Shown: positions 8,338-18,821, counted from the stretch's first letter. The stretch is DNA of 64,000 bases from Flavobacterium sediminilitoris (GCF_023008245.1 NZ_CP090145.1:3596001-3660000); one strand, 5' to 3'. The notes: generated from the letters alone by a model not told the origin. Numbers and translations are program-made.

Positions 8338-10212
8338 TTATTTCTTAACTATTATAAATTCTGATCTTCTATTTTGAGCATGTTGTTCATCTGTACAGTT
8401 TGAATCACAGTTTATTTTTGGCATTGTACTTCCATATCCTTTTCCTGAAATTCTATCTTTATCTATACCTTTAGAAATAATATATTGAACTGTTGATTGT
8501 GCTCTTCTTTCTGAAAGTTTCAAATTGTAATTCTTATTTCCTTTAGAATCGGTATGCGATTTTACTTGAATAACCATAATTGGATTTTTCAGCATCACTC
8601 TTACTAATTTATCTAATTCTGTAGCTCCTCTATCTGTTATATTACTTTTATTAAAATCAAAATACACATCATTTAATAATACTTCTGTTTCTGTAATAAT
8701 CACTTCCTCTGGAACCATTTCTATGTTTACATTATTTATTCCAGAAACTGTATTTTTTAAACTAGCATCTGCAATTTCATAATGTTCTAGTGTTGCTTTG
8801 ATTGTATAATTTAAATCGCATTCAACATCATAAATTACTTTTCCTTGACTATCTGATTTTTGAGTAGTAATAATATTTCCTTTGTTGTCTAAGATTGCAA
8901 CATTTGCATTAGATAATTTATATCCTGTTTTACTATCTGTAATTAATACAATTGTTTGTGCCTTGCAAACAGGTGTTGCGCTATATATGGCATCAAATCC
9001 GTTTCTATTTGATGAAAAATATCCTATATTTAATTTCTTATTTACACTAAATGAAAAATCATCTTTTTCAGTGTTAACAGGTTTTCCTAAATTAATTGCT
9101 TCTTCACTCTTATTTAAATCTATTTTAAAAATATCTAATCCTCCAAAGCCTTGTTTTCCAGAAGATGCGAAATACAATTCATTATCATCTGTAATAAAAG
9201 GAAAATTTTCTTTTCCTGGAGTATTAACCGATGTTCCAAGATTTATTGGTGTTCCAAAACCATTTTCTTGAACTTCCACTTTCCATATATCTGATTCGCC
9301 TAAACCACCTACCATATTTGAAGCAAAGTATAATGTTTTTCCATCTTTACTTAAACTTGGACTACTAACCGAATAAGCTGTACTATTAAAAGGTAATGGT
9401 TCTACTTGACTCCATTTCCCATCAATTAGTATGGCCTTATATAATCCTTGTTGTCCAACCTTCACGTTTGTGTTTTTGTTTTTAACAAAATTCCCTGTAC
9501 TATGACCATCTCTGGCAAAAAACATAGTTTTCCCATCAGCAGAAATTGTAACTGGACCATCATGATATGGAGTATTTAACTCATTAACAGGAGTTGATTC
9601 TGACAATGTTCCGTCGGAATTTCTGATAATTTTAAAAATATCCAAATAAGGTTGATTATTCCATTTATCTGTTTTCCCACTAGAATTTCTAGTGCTTACA
9701 AAATATAACGTATTATCATTTGTTAAATAAGCTCCAAAATCATTTGCTTCTTTTGAGCTAATTGCAGTATCTAATACATCAAACAATTTTGATTTATTGG
9801 CTAAACTTGGGATATAGTTCGGGTTCTTTTTGTGTTCAATTGCTCTTATGTCATTAGGAATCATATATGCAAATACATCCATTTGGGCATTAGCTTCTTT
9901 GTATTTCCCTTGCGATTTTAATGTTTGCGCATAATGATAGTACGTTTCAGCATCTACTTTTTTAGTTTCTACTGCTTTTGCATACCATTTAGCTGCTGCT
10001 TCATAATTATTCAAATTATAATAACTATCGCCTAATTGTTTAAAAACATATTGATTTGGTTCTTCTTTATTTGCTATAGTCAAATATTCCTCAATAGCAT
10101 TAACATATTGATAACTCTCAAAAAGTTTATCTGCCTTTTGAGTTGTTTTATTTTGTGCGAAAGACATTGTTATTGCTAACAAAAATCCTATTCTTATACA
10201 ATTTCTTTTCAT
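8338..10212 (-). CDS. PorE-like OmpA-family protein (TPR, beta-propeller, CRD, OmpA)
   Basis: The 624-aa periplasmic or outer-membrane-associated protein has four regions. After a signal peptide (to SFAQ) come TPR-type helices (about 25-130), PD40/WD40-like beta-propeller repeats (about 150-410, with motifs such as DGKTMFFARDG, DGKTLYFASN and DNELYFASSG), a carboxypeptidase-regulatory-like domain (about 425-500), and a C-terminal OmpA peptidoglycan-binding domain (about 515-624: VYFDFNKSNI, HTDSKGNKNYNLKLSERRA). This order matches PorE of the Porphyromonas gingivalis T9SS, which pairs with PorP. The SprF/PorP gene ends 19 nt upstream on the same strand. Inferred role: tethering the SprF-type outer-membrane protein to peptidoglycan during secretion or display of the adjacent adhesins. 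Confidence 0.88.
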   Translation of the reverse strand: MKRNCIRIGFLLAITMSFAQNKTTQKADKLFESYQYVNAIEEYLTIANKEEPNQYVFKQLGDSYYNLNNYEAAAKWYAKAVETKKVDAETYYHYAQTLKSQGKYKEANAQMDVFAYMIPNDIRAIEHKKNPNYIPSLANKSKLFDVLDTAISSKEANDFGAYLTNDNTLYFVSTRNSSGKTDKWNNQPYLDIFKIIRNSDGTLSESTPVNELNTPYHDGPVTISADGKTMFFARDGHSTGNFVKNKNTNVKVGQQGLYKAILIDGKWSQVEPLPFNSTAYSVSSPSLSKDGKTLYFASNMVGGLGESDIWKVEVQENGFGTPINLGTSVNTPGKENFPFITDDNELYFASSGKQGFGGLDIFKIDLNKSEEAINLGKPVNTEKDDFSFSVNKKLNIGYFSSNRNGFDAIYSATPVCKAQTIVLITDSKTGYKLSNANVAILDNKGNIITTQKSDSQGKVIYDVECDLNYTIKATLEHYEIADASLKNTVSGINNVNIEMVPEEVIITETEVLLNDVYFDFNKSNITDRGATELDKLVRVMLKNPIMVIQVKSHTDSKGNKNYNLKLSERRAQSTVQYIISKGIDKDRISGKGYGSTMPKINCDSNCTDEQHAQNRRSEFIIVKK

Positions 10213-10231
10213 TACGTAATTCTTTTATAAA

Positions 10232-11167
10232 TTAGAAATATCGAGGTGATATTGATGCTTTTTTCGCGAAATTCAAATCGAATAACAACATAAATTCATG
10301 TGATGCTGGTGTTGTTACTTTTAAATCTGAAACTATATGATCATAAGCATATCCTACTCTAATACTTGGTGTTATGGCATAATTAACCATTCCTCCAAAC
10401 GAATCATCTATTCGATATGTAGCTCCTAGCTCAAACTTGTCAAAAAACATAACATTAGCGGAAACATCTAATGATGGAGTTACATTAAATGCTGATTTTA
10501 GCATAAATGATGGTTTGAATTTTGTATTATCTGATAAATTAAAAACGTATCCTCCTGTAAGAAAATAATGTTGTGTTTCTGAACCAAATTGATAATCATT
10601 TCCATTTTTAGTAACATCAAGGTATTTACTTTTCAACATATTTGGAACCGACAAGGCTACATAATATTTTTGTGTATAGTAAAAGAATCCTGTTCCTACG
10701 TTTAAATAAGTATTATTCACATTTTCACTAAAAGCAATGTCGTTTTCATCTGGAACAAATCCGTTTCCAATTTCACTATAAAGTCCTACTCTATGAAAGG
10801 TTGCACCTGCTTTTAATCCTAAAGCTAAACGATGCTCTCCTCCTAGGTTTAAAGTATATGAAAAATCTGCGTAAGCATTATTCTCTTCAACTGGTCCAAT
10901 TTTATCTGAAATGACAGATAGGCCTAATCCAACATTTTTACCCACAGGACTATGTCCTGATAAAGTAGCTGTTTTAGGTGCTCCGTCAACATTTACCCAT
11001 TGTTGTCTATATAAAAGACCGATGGATAAATTCTCTTTTGAACCCGCATAAGCAGGATTCATTACATTCATATTATACATATATTGTGTATAATGGGGAT
11101 CTTGCTGTGCTTGCGATTTTATAGCAAATACAATCAAAAACAAAGATGTTATATATATTTTTTTCAT
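10232..11167 (-). CDS. PorP/SprF family T9SS outer-membrane protein
   Basis: The 311-aa protein has a signal peptide (KKIYITSLFLIVFAIKSQAQ) followed by the family signature QDPHYTQYMYNMNVMNPAYAG. The rest is predicted beta-barrel strands (GLGLSVISDKIGP, GYVFNLSDNTKFKPS). In Flavobacterium, SprF-type proteins are each needed for export or attachment of a partner type B adhesin encoded next door. Here it lies between a 2095-aa type B adhesin upstream (72-nt gap containing a hairpin) and the PorE-like gene downstream (19-nt gap), so it is probably the dedicated partner of one or both flanking adhesins. Confidence 0.93.
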   Translation of the reverse strand: MKKIYITSLFLIVFAIKSQAQQDPHYTQYMYNMNVMNPAYAGSKENLSIGLLYRQQWVNVDGAPKTATLSGHSPVGKNVGLGLSVISDKIGPVEENNAYADFSYTLNLGGEHRLALGLKAGATFHRVGLYSEIGNGFVPDENDIAFSENVNNTYLNVGTGFFYYTQKYYVALSVPNMLKSKYLDVTKNGNDYQFGSETQHYFLTGGYVFNLSDNTKFKPSFMLKSAFNVTPSLDVSANVMFFDKFELGATYRIDDSFGGMVNYAITPSIRVGYAYDHIVSDLKVTTPASHEFMLLFDLNFAKKASISPRYF

Positions 11168-11196
11168 TGTAAACTCAAATTACTATGTTATTAATA

Positions 11197-11230
11197 CAGT
11201 CTACTCATTAATAAAACAATAAGTAGACTG
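11197..11230 (-). promoter_or_regulatory. Hairpin between adhesin and sprF-like gene
   Basis: A 9-bp perfect stem (CAGTCTACT / AGTAGACTG) with a 16-nt loop lies in the 72-nt spacer. On the minus strand, the direction of transcription, no T-run follows it, so it looks less like a full terminator than like a processing, mRNA-stability or attenuation element that could set expression of sprF relative to the adhesin. Confidence 0.5.
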
Positions 11231-11239
11231 CTTTTTTAA

Positions 11240-14200
11240 TTATCTTATAATGTAAACCCAACCTGTTGTTGATTTTCCATCGTTTGTAACAACATTATAG
11301 AAATAAGTTCCATCAGGTAGCTCTTCACCTTCATTAGTATTTCCATCCCATTGATTGGTATAGTTCCCTGAAAAAGAATATACTTCTCTTCCGTATCTAT
11401 TAAATATTGTTACATTCGAAACTCCTAATCCTGTTAAATCAAATACATCATTTGAACCATCCCCATTTGGTGAAATTCCTTTTGGGATTTGATTACAGAA
11501 TACATATTCAATATTAACTTCAATTAAAACTCTAGAACTTTCACATCCATTAGGATCTACAGAACTTACATAGTAAGATGATGTTCCTGTAACAGTAGGA
11601 TCTGGTGTTGGAGCTATTGCATTACCTACTCCTCCTGTTGCACTAGTATACCAAAGTAAAGTATATCCAGAAGGAACTGTAGCCGTTAATTGTATTGGTG
11701 CTTCAGAAGTGCAGTAATTAATAGGGCTCATCACTGTTGGAACTTCTTCATTTGCTTGATATGTAAATGTTATAGCGTACTGACAATAACGAGTATTCCA
11801 GTAAAAGATATAATCACCAGAAGCCGTGAAGTTATTAATTTCAGTACTATTAGCTGTTGGATCTACTATGTTAGCAACAGCTGGATTATTAGCATCTGCT
11901 GTCCATTCTCCATACCCTACAGCTTCAACTTGGACATTATTCTGTGTACAATTCAAAGCTTGATTTTGAGTTATAATCTTATTATTAGAAGTAATACTTA
12001 CCCCATCTAATAAATTTCCAATTCCATTATTTTTTGATCTAAAAATAAATCGTGTAACATTTTGACCTGTTGGAACCGCATAAGTACCTGAAATCAATTG
12101 CCAATTTGCTAAACTTAAATTATCTTCAATTAATACAAATGGTCCTGATGGAGGTCCTGCAAATAATTCTACAGCCAAACCAGGAAAACGTGTTGCTTGA
12201 GCATAACTATATTCATACTCAACAGTTTCAGAACTATCTAAATCTTGGTACAAACCATAAACATTTACAAAGTCTGTTGGATCGTAAGCGTCTTCAGGAC
12301 TTAACACTTGAACACATTGATTTCCTTCATAAGGAACTATACTACCACTCAAAGCATCAATATAAAACACTCTATCATGTCCAGGATAATTATATCGCCA
12401 TGTAGGAACTACATTTTCACGATAAAAATTCCCTAACAAACCAAACGTTGCAACTGGAGCTTCAAACCCAGAGTTTAAAGTACCTATTGAACATAAATTA
12501 TTAGGCGTTTTAATACAAATATTAAATGTATAGCCATTATGAGCTGCACTATTTAAAGTTAATCTAACTTTATAAGTTGCCCCTATTTCTGTAGCCGATG
12601 AATAAGCTGCTAACATTGTATTTTTATCAGAACATGCTAATTGCTCTAAAGTTCCATTATTATCTTTGTATAAAGTTATTGTGATTAACGGATGCGCTGG
12701 CGCTCCAGAGTTTATATAATAACTTCCAGAAAAATTATTCAACTCAATAATGTGAGCTGTTTGCGTAGCTATAAATTCAAACCATACATCTCCATTATTA
12801 CTTCCTGAACAAGTTGAAGCTTCTGAAGATACTGTTGCTCCATAGAAAGAAGCATTCATCCCTGTACTATCACAAATTTCTGTTTCATTAACCGCTAATA
12901 TGATAGCATTAGCTGAACTATCATTTCGTACAAACTCTTGTGGACCAGACCAGAAACTTTCATCATTTGTACCACAAATAGCTCTTACAAAAAACTCATA
13001 TGTTCCTGCTTGTAAATCATTAAAATCTGCATCAACTGGCACATAAGAATTTGTATTTACTACAATACCGCTTTGTGGAAGTGTTCCATTACCTAATGGT
13101 TGAATAAATACTTCCCATTGTGTTTCAGATCCACCAGCTGTCCATGTTAAAGACCCATCTTCGTTAACTGCTAAATCAGTTGGTTGAGGACAAGTTACTG
13201 TGCTACATGAAGTAACTCCTGTGAAAATTGTTGACTGAGTAGCTCCAATACCTAACGGACTTTGATAAACGATAACACTTGAAGAATTAGTCATTGTTAC
13301 TTGAGCATTCGGATATTGATTAGGAGCAAATCCTAATGAATTCCAGAATAATGAAAACTCTACTCCATCACATAAAAACACTGTGTATGTTGCTGGTGGA
13401 GGTGTAACTCCTGGAGATGTTACAGTTGGGAACACTAGCTGTTGAACAATTTCACCATTTTGAATTAAATCAATGGAAGTAGCAGGTCTATTAGGGGCAC
13501 CATTATCTAAAGTAATGATATACTCACAAAGATTAGCAAAACTACATTTAGTCGTAAATTCAATTGGTCCAGACCACTCACTTGATTCTGAAGTACTACA
13601 AACTGAGCGAACATAAAATTCATATTTAATCGCAGGGTCTAATCCTGAAATAGTATATGGATTAGTAGAAACTGTTGTTAAGTATTGTGGGTCAACACTT
13701 ACATTAGGGTCACTTACTCCTACTGGAACAACATAAACCTCCCATTGTGTTTCAGTTCCTGCCGTTTCCCAAAATAATTGTGCCTCTACATCAGTAATAT
13801 TGTTTACTACTAAATTGTAAGGTTGTGGACAAGAAGGTATATCTTCAATAATAAAGTTATCAATAGCTAATAACTGTCCTCTATAATTCCATGAGTTTGG
13901 TGGATAACCTGGTACATGGAAAGCAATATTAATATTTCCAGTTACACCTGCTGGAAGATTGATTATCATTTCTTCGTATTCCGTATTTGTAATCACCCCT
14001 GAATCATCAGTTGAAAAAAGAACCGTTGTAAAATCAGCAGGAGCAATACCTGAAGTTGATAATAAAACTCTTAAATCTTCTTGAAAGAACGAATCGTTTA
14101 CTCTATAGTAAAAACGTAAGCGTTGATTTGCTGTAACAGTAATTGTTGGCGAAATTAAATAATCGTCATTTGCTCCATTTGTTCCAGTAAACATGGCTGC

Positions 14201-17200
14201 CGCATGATCGCCTTCATAAACAAATGTTGCAGAGTTTAAGCTCCAAGAGTTTGCATCCGCATTAAAATCGTTAACAATCCAACATCCTTCTGTTGGTGAT
14301 CCTGTATCAAATGATTCAAAGAAAGGAGACGCAAATTCATTACATAATGTTTTAAATGTAATTGGGCCAATCCAATCACTTTGATCTGTGCCGCTACAAA
14401 TTGCTCTTACATAATACTCGTACTTTGTATCTGCGGTTAAATTAATTGCAGTATATGAAGGAGTTGTTAAAACTTGTGTGCCATTAGTAGGTACACCAGA
14501 TCCTATTGGTTGAACGGCTACTTCCCATTCTGTTTCTAAAAACCCTGGAGTCCAACTTAGGTCTACTGTTGTTTGTGAAACGTTAGAAACTTCTAATAAA
14601 CTAGGATTTGGACAAGATGGTGCATCATCAATACTAATATCGTCTATATTTAATATTGAAACAAATGGATTTGGATCAAAACTAGGTGGTACTCTAAATG
14701 CAATATAAACAGGTCCATTAGCATTTATGTAAATATTTTTTTCAACATAATCTGTATTGGTAAATTCGAATAAAGGTGCAATTACGCTAAAACTTGCAGG
14801 ATCAGTATCTGTTGTAGACATTAAAACTTCAATACCGAATCTTGGATTTGAGAAAAAAGGATTCGTTATAGCTCTGTATTTGAATTTTAATTCTTTAGTT
14901 CCAATTACTTCTATAGCTGGTGAAATTAACCAATCATCAAAACCAGGAAACGTACCAAAAATGGGCTTTTGTAACCTTGCTTCTGTTCCTGACAATGTCC
15001 ATGCTGTTCCATCATTCGCTACATTTAAAATAGAATAACAGAAACTATGTGAATCTGGATCAGTATCGTTTAAACTTTCATAATAAGGAACAGTAAAAGT
15101 ACCACATTCTGTAATAAAATTAATTGGCCCTACCCAATCACTTTGCAGTGTTCCTGAACAATATGCCCTTACATATAATTCATATCGTGTTGCATGTGTT
15201 AATGGTTGTATTAATGTAGAAGAAATGGCATTTGAATTAACTAATGTTCCTGATCCTGTAGGGATTCCAGTTCCTTGTGTTTGAATTACTACTTCCCATT
15301 GTGTTTCAATATCTCCTGCTGTCCAATTAAAATCGGCTGATGTTGTTGTAATATTTGAAACTAAAACATCCAAAGGATCAGAACAAGCTGGTTTGTCTTC
15401 CACTATTACATCATCAATATATAATCTTGTTGATGCAGGACTATCTTGAATTGTATTATCAAATAACCAAGCAATATTAACTGGTCCTGTTATAGATGAT
15501 GGAATATTAATTACTTTTTCTACATAAGCATTATTACTATATGTGGTATTTGGTAATAAAACCACAGTAAAATTATCATTTCCTAATCCTGTTGTAGAAA
15601 GTACAACCTGAAAATGTAAATTATTGGAATTAACATTTTTATGTTTAAAACGAAGACGTTTAGGTGTTGTACCCAAATCAATCATTGGAGAAACAAACAT
15701 ATCGACATTGTTATTTGTCGTATTACTTTGAAAAAAAGTTGCTGCACTTGAAATATAAGTCCACACAACTCCATCATTATTAATATCTAATGGTGTCCAA
15801 CAAGGTGCTGGATTTGACGCAGTGTTTCCTGTAAAATCTTGAGAATATGGAGTTGAAAAAATGTCACATTGCGTTTTAAAATTATAAACAGAACTCCAAG
15901 CTCCAAAACCAGAACCACAGTTTGAACGAATGTAAACTTCATAATCTGTATTTGGTGTTAATGCTGTGCCTGACAAAGTTGTAGTAACATTAAAAGTCAC
16001 ATTTGATGATGCCGAAATACCTGAACCTGTAGGAACTCCGGTTCCTATTGGTTGAACAGCTACTTCCCATGATGAAGCTAAATTACCCAAATTATTCCAT
16101 GATAAATTTGCGCTAGTTTGTAAAATACTAGATGCTATAATTCCAGATGGAGCAGGACAAGCAGGTGACTCAACAGTAAGTGTATATGGTATATTTGTTG
16201 TTGCACTATAATTTGAAGAAACAAGAATTATATAATTTGTTCCTGCATTCACCGTTAAGTCAATAACTCTAGGTGCATTTGTAGTATTTGCTACACCTCC
16301 TACACACGTTACACCTACATTTGAACATTCTTCATAAACAAATAATCCTGTTCTTGTATTAGTAGATGTTAATGTAATTTTTATAACTCCAGAAACAGTT
16401 GGTGAATACACATAAAATGCTTTTCCACCAATTGCATAATTATTTGTATAAGATGTACAGCCAGAACCTGGTGTAGACAATACTATACCATTATTATAAT
16501 TATTAAGATTATCAGTAGTTGTATAAGGTGTGGTAAGATCCCCAACATTAATAGCACTTTCACATGCTCCTCCAAGAGCTAGTGTTGTAAAATTGAAAGG
16601 TCCTGCCCAATTACTTACTTCTGTATTAGGACAAAATGTTTTAATATATACATCATAACTTGTATCTGCATTTAGCATAGAAAATGATGTTGTATTACCC
16701 GATATAGGCGTTCCTGTCATAGCAGGTGCTGCTCCTTGTAATACATATTGAACTTCAAAATTTGTCGCTGTTGGATGTCCCCAAGTTATGTCTGCACTAT
16801 CTAAATCTATATTAGTAAAACTCACTTGATTCGCAGCTACATCAATACATGACTCTACTACTTGAATATTATCTACAAACCAACTATCGCCTTCTGGTGT
16901 TGATCCAGATTGATTATTAACTGCAACAAATGCAATATAAATATCTAATCCTGCTGCAATACTTGTTGGAATTGCTACAATTTTCTCTTCATAAGTAGTT
17001 GCTGAAGTATTCAATGTTGTTTCTGTCCATGAATCTAATACAACTGTAAAACCGCTAATATCTGGTTGACTAGCTGTTGAAACTCTAATTTCATAAGTAG
17101 TCCCATTATCTATAGCACTACCTTGTTTTGTAAAAAAACGTATTTGACCATTTTCAGGTACTGTAATTTGAGGTGTTACTAAATAATATTCTGCTGTATT

Positions 17201-17527
17201 TCCAGTTCCAATATTATCTGATGCTGGATTAACGGTAACAGCGTTTGTTCCTAGATATCCATCTGTTGTTGTTTCCCATGATATGGTCCCAAAATTATTT
17301 TGAAATAAATTCCAAGATCCAGGTATACCGCTTTCGAAAGACTCTGTTGGTAATTGACTGTAACTATTAATCGAAAATAGCATCAACATAAAAACAAAGC
17401 ATACTTTGTTTAATTTCTTTGGAAGTAATAAATCTATTTTTTTCCAAAGAAAATGTTGACAGCTAATTTGTAATAAATGAGAATTTACTACATTAATTAG
17501 TTGTAATTTTTTTAGCATTATCATCAC
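11240..17527 (-). CDS. Giant T9SS type B cargo: FN3 / choice-of-anchor J surface protein (2095 aa)
   Basis: A long N-terminal leader with a hydrophobic core ending INSYSQ is followed by alternating modules. Choice-of-anchor J (cleaved-adhesin-like) domains lie at about 59-223, 556-711, 811-967 and 1066-1230 (motifs such as ESFESGIPGSW, DDWLISPAI). Six FN3 domains begin near 224, 454, 712, 968, 1231 and 1446 (TQWEV, YEFYVRAICG, SDWIGP). Two pre-peptidase-like domains sit near 320-453 and 1541-1670, and an Ig-like segment precedes the C-terminal type B domain (about 2014-2095: SPNGDGSNDVF, IFNRYGREVY, PDGTYFYNV, ending GWVYIIR). It is probably a cell-surface adhesin and the first gene of the SprF/PorE operon. 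The leader of about 58 residues is long; the ATG at codon 4 is an alternative start. Confidence 0.9.
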   Translation of the reverse strand: MMIMLKKLQLINVVNSHLLQISCQHFLWKKIDLLLPKKLNKVCFVFMLMLFSINSYSQLPTESFESGIPGSWNLFQNNFGTISWETTTDGYLGTNAVTVNPASDNIGTGNTAEYYLVTPQITVPENGQIRFFTKQGSAIDNGTTYEIRVSTASQPDISGFTVVLDSWTETTLNTSATTYEEKIVAIPTSIAAGLDIYIAFVAVNNQSGSTPEGDSWFVDNIQVVESCIDVAANQVSFTNIDLDSADITWGHPTATNFEVQYVLQGAAPAMTGTPISGNTTSFSMLNADTSYDVYIKTFCPNTEVSNWAGPFNFTTLALGGACESAINVGDLTTPYTTTDNLNNYNNGIVLSTPGSGCTSYTNNYAIGGKAFYVYSPTVSGVIKITLTSTNTRTGLFVYEECSNVGVTCVGGVANTTNAPRVIDLTVNAGTNYIILVSSNYSATTNIPYTLTVESPACPAPSGIIASSILQTSANLSWNNLGNLASSWEVAVQPIGTGVPTGSGISASSNVTFNVTTTLSGTALTPNTDYEVYIRSNCGSGFGAWSSVYNFKTQCDIFSTPYSQDFTGNTASNPAPCWTPLDINNDGVVWTYISSAATFFQSNTTNNNVDMFVSPMIDLGTTPKRLRFKHKNVNSNNLHFQVVLSTTGLGNDNFTVVLLPNTTYSNNAYVEKVINIPSSITGPVNIAWLFDNTIQDSPASTRLYIDDVIVEDKPACSDPLDVLVSNITTTSADFNWTAGDIETQWEVVIQTQGTGIPTGSGTLVNSNAISSTLIQPLTHATRYELYVRAYCSGTLQSDWVGPINFITECGTFTVPYYESLNDTDPDSHSFCYSILNVANDGTAWTLSGTEARLQKPIFGTFPGFDDWLISPAIEVIGTKELKFKYRAITNPFFSNPRFGIEVLMSTTDTDPASFSVIAPLFEFTNTDYVEKNIYINANGPVYIAFRVPPSFDPNPFVSILNIDDISIDDAPSCPNPSLLEVSNVSQTTVDLSWTPGFLETEWEVAVQPIGSGVPTNGTQVLTTPSYTAINLTADTKYEYYVRAICSGTDQSDWIGPITFKTLCNEFASPFFESFDTGSPTEGCWIVNDFNADANSWSLNSATFVYEGDHAAAMFTGTNGANDDYLISPTITVTANQRLRFYYRVNDSFFQEDLRVLLSTSGIAPADFTTVLFSTDDSGVITNTEYEEMIINLPAGVTGNINIAFHVPGYPPNSWNYRGQLLAIDNFIIEDIPSCPQPYNLVVNNITDVEAQLFWETAGTETQWEVYVVPVGVSDPNVSVDPQYLTTVSTNPYTISGLDPAIKYEFYVRSVCSTSESSEWSGPIEFTTKCSFANLCEYIITLDNGAPNRPATSIDLIQNGEIVQQLVFPTVTSPGVTPPPATYTVFLCDGVEFSLFWNSLGFAPNQYPNAQVTMTNSSSVIVYQSPLGIGATQSTIFTGVTSCSTVTCPQPTDLAVNEDGSLTWTAGGSETQWEVFIQPLGNGTLPQSGIVVNTNSYVPVDADFNDLQAGTYEFFVRAICGTNDESFWSGPQEFVRNDSSANAIILAVNETEICDSTGMNASFYGATVSSEASTCSGSNNGDVWFEFIATQTAHIIELNNFSGSYYINSGAPAHPLITITLYKDNNGTLEQLACSDKNTMLAAYSSATEIGATYKVRLTLNSAAHNGYTFNICIKTPNNLCSIGTLNSGFEAPVATFGLLGNFYRENVVPTWRYNYPGHDRVFYIDALSGSIVPYEGNQCVQVLSPEDAYDPTDFVNVYGLYQDLDSSETVEYEYSYAQATRFPGLAVELFAGPPSGPFVLIEDNLSLANWQLISGTYAVPTGQNVTRFIFRSKNNGIGNLLDGVSITSNNKIITQNQALNCTQNNVQVEAVGYGEWTADANNPAVANIVDPTANSTEINNFTASGDYIFYWNTRYCQYAITFTYQANEEVPTVMSPINYCTSEAPIQLTATVPSGYTLLWYTSATGGVGNAIAPTPDPTVTGTSSYYVSSVDPNGCESSRVLIEVNIEYVFCNQIPKGISPNGDGSNDVFDLTGLGVSNVTIFNRYGREVYSFSGNYTNQWDGNTNEGEELPDGTYFYNVVTNDGKSTTGWVYIIR

Positions 17528-17588
17528 ATTTTTAGTTAATTGTTAGTTTTGTAAAAATATGTTATAATTTTTCATACTATTACAATAT

Positions 17589-17618
17589 GTCTTTTCAATT
17601 TACTGAATTTCAAAAGAC
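17589..17618. promoter_or_regulatory. Dyad upstream of the adhesin operon
   Basis: The arms GTCTTTT and AAAAGAC (7 bp, 16-nt spacer with further partial AT symmetry) sit about 60 bp upstream of the 2095-aa adhesin start and about 70 bp after the TPR gene. No T-run follows on the minus strand, so an operator is more likely than a terminator. Function is inferred from position only. Confidence 0.35.
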
Positions 17619-17688
17619 AAAAGCAATACACAAAACACTGTATTACAACTGATTAAATAAAAATATAATGCTTTTTAATTCTCCTTAA

Positions 17689-18819
17689 TTATTTCTCATT
17701 TTGGAGTGATTGAATACGTTTTTTAAGGTTTTTAGCTTCTTTTTTCTGTTTTTTTCTAATTATAATGAATACTATAAAGCTTAAAAACAAAAATATTAAA
17801 GCAATAAAAATGAAGAAATAATATTTAGAAACTTGAGTATTTAATTGCGAATTTGTTTCTACCTTTTTTTCAATTAACGAATCACTTATAGACTTTCTTT
17901 CACTTAACTTAATTAAGTTTTGAGTGTTTAAATACTTTGTATGAAACTTATTGAATTCTTCTTTATTATTTATAGCTAAATAATTATTTGATAATCCTTT
18001 ATATATTTCTTGATTTAGGATTAGGTCATTAACTTCTGATGAGATTAATAAGGCTCTTTCTAATGTTGTAATAGCTTCATTATATTTTGCTTCTAAAGTG
18101 TAAGCCTGAGCTAGTCCTTTTAGTGCAAAAGCTTCTAAACTATTTGCTTTAATAGAGCTTGCTTCTTTAATTGCTTTATTAAAATTTTGTTTCGCTGATT
18201 CTAAATCAAATGATAATAAGTAGCAATTTCCCTTATTATATTGTACAATGCTAATGTTAGCAATAACCGTTTTGGTTTTTATCTTATTAAAAGATTCTAA
18301 ACTTTTATTGAAATAATCAATTGCAATATCACAATTAAACTTTTCTTTATAAATAAAACCTCTTACTGCATAATTAATTCCTAGACTAGAATATATGGAG
18401 TCTTTTATAGGATATTGTAAAGATAATTGTTCTCCTTCATCTAAATATTGCAATGCTTTATCATATATTTTTAATTGATGATACTGGATTCCTGTTTTAA
18501 CAATTACTTTTATTTTTAGTAATTTATTTTTTGATTTAGATAAAAGGTGAGTTGCTTTAATTACATACTCTAATGACTTTTCATAATCTCTTTTTGAAGA
18601 ATATGCATCTGAGATTAGCTTTAGCCCTTGTATTTGAATATCTATATTTTTTGATTCTTTAACGATTTTTTGTCCTTTAATAATAGCTGAATCAGGATTG
18701 TCATAAATTAACAATGTACCAGAACGCAGCATTTTATCATAATCTACAGACTCTTGAGCAAATATCAAAGCTGAATTTGGCAGTAATAATAGTACTATAA
18801 AATAATATAATTTACTCAT
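17689..18819 (-). CDS. TPR-repeat membrane protein, regulator-like but without DNA-binding domain
   Basis: The 376-aa protein has a signal peptide (to IFAQ), a helical TPR array (about 25-300, for example KYNEAITTLERALLIS), one transmembrane helix (about 331-356, YYFFIFIALIFLFLSF) and a short basic coiled tail ending QSLQNEK. This is the sensor half of the TPR-TM-HTH regulators common in Bacteroidota. The protein stops about 20 residues after the helix, and no helix-turn-helix coding remnant was noticed in the 160 bp beyond the stop. It starts 2 nt after the AraC-type paralogue ends, so the two are co-transcribed. It may act as an accessory sensor or dominant-negative partner; no enzymatic domain was seen. 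Confidence 0.8.
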   Translation of the reverse strand: MSKLYYFIVLLLLPNSALIFAQESVDYDKMLRSGTLLIYDNPDSAIIKGQKIVKESKNIDIQIQGLKLISDAYSSKRDYEKSLEYVIKATHLLSKSKNKLLKIKVIVKTGIQYHQLKIYDKALQYLDEGEQLSLQYPIKDSIYSSLGINYAVRGFIYKEKFNCDIAIDYFNKSLESFNKIKTKTVIANISIVQYNKGNCYLLSFDLESAKQNFNKAIKEASSIKANSLEAFALKGLAQAYTLEAKYNEAITTLERALLISSEVNDLILNQEIYKGLSNNYLAINNKEEFNKFHTKYLNTQNLIKLSERKSISDSLIEKKVETNSQLNTQVSKYYFFIFIALIFLFLSFIVFIIIRKKQKKEAKNLKKRIQSLQNEK

Positions 18820-18821
18820 AA

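Noticed and set aside
12070..12405. Plus-strand open frame within the large adhesin gene
   Set aside because: It is antisense to a well-supported coding region with clear FN3 and sorting domains and has repetitive, non-domain sequence; the same holds for the other plus-strand frames between 11.6 and 15.1 kb.
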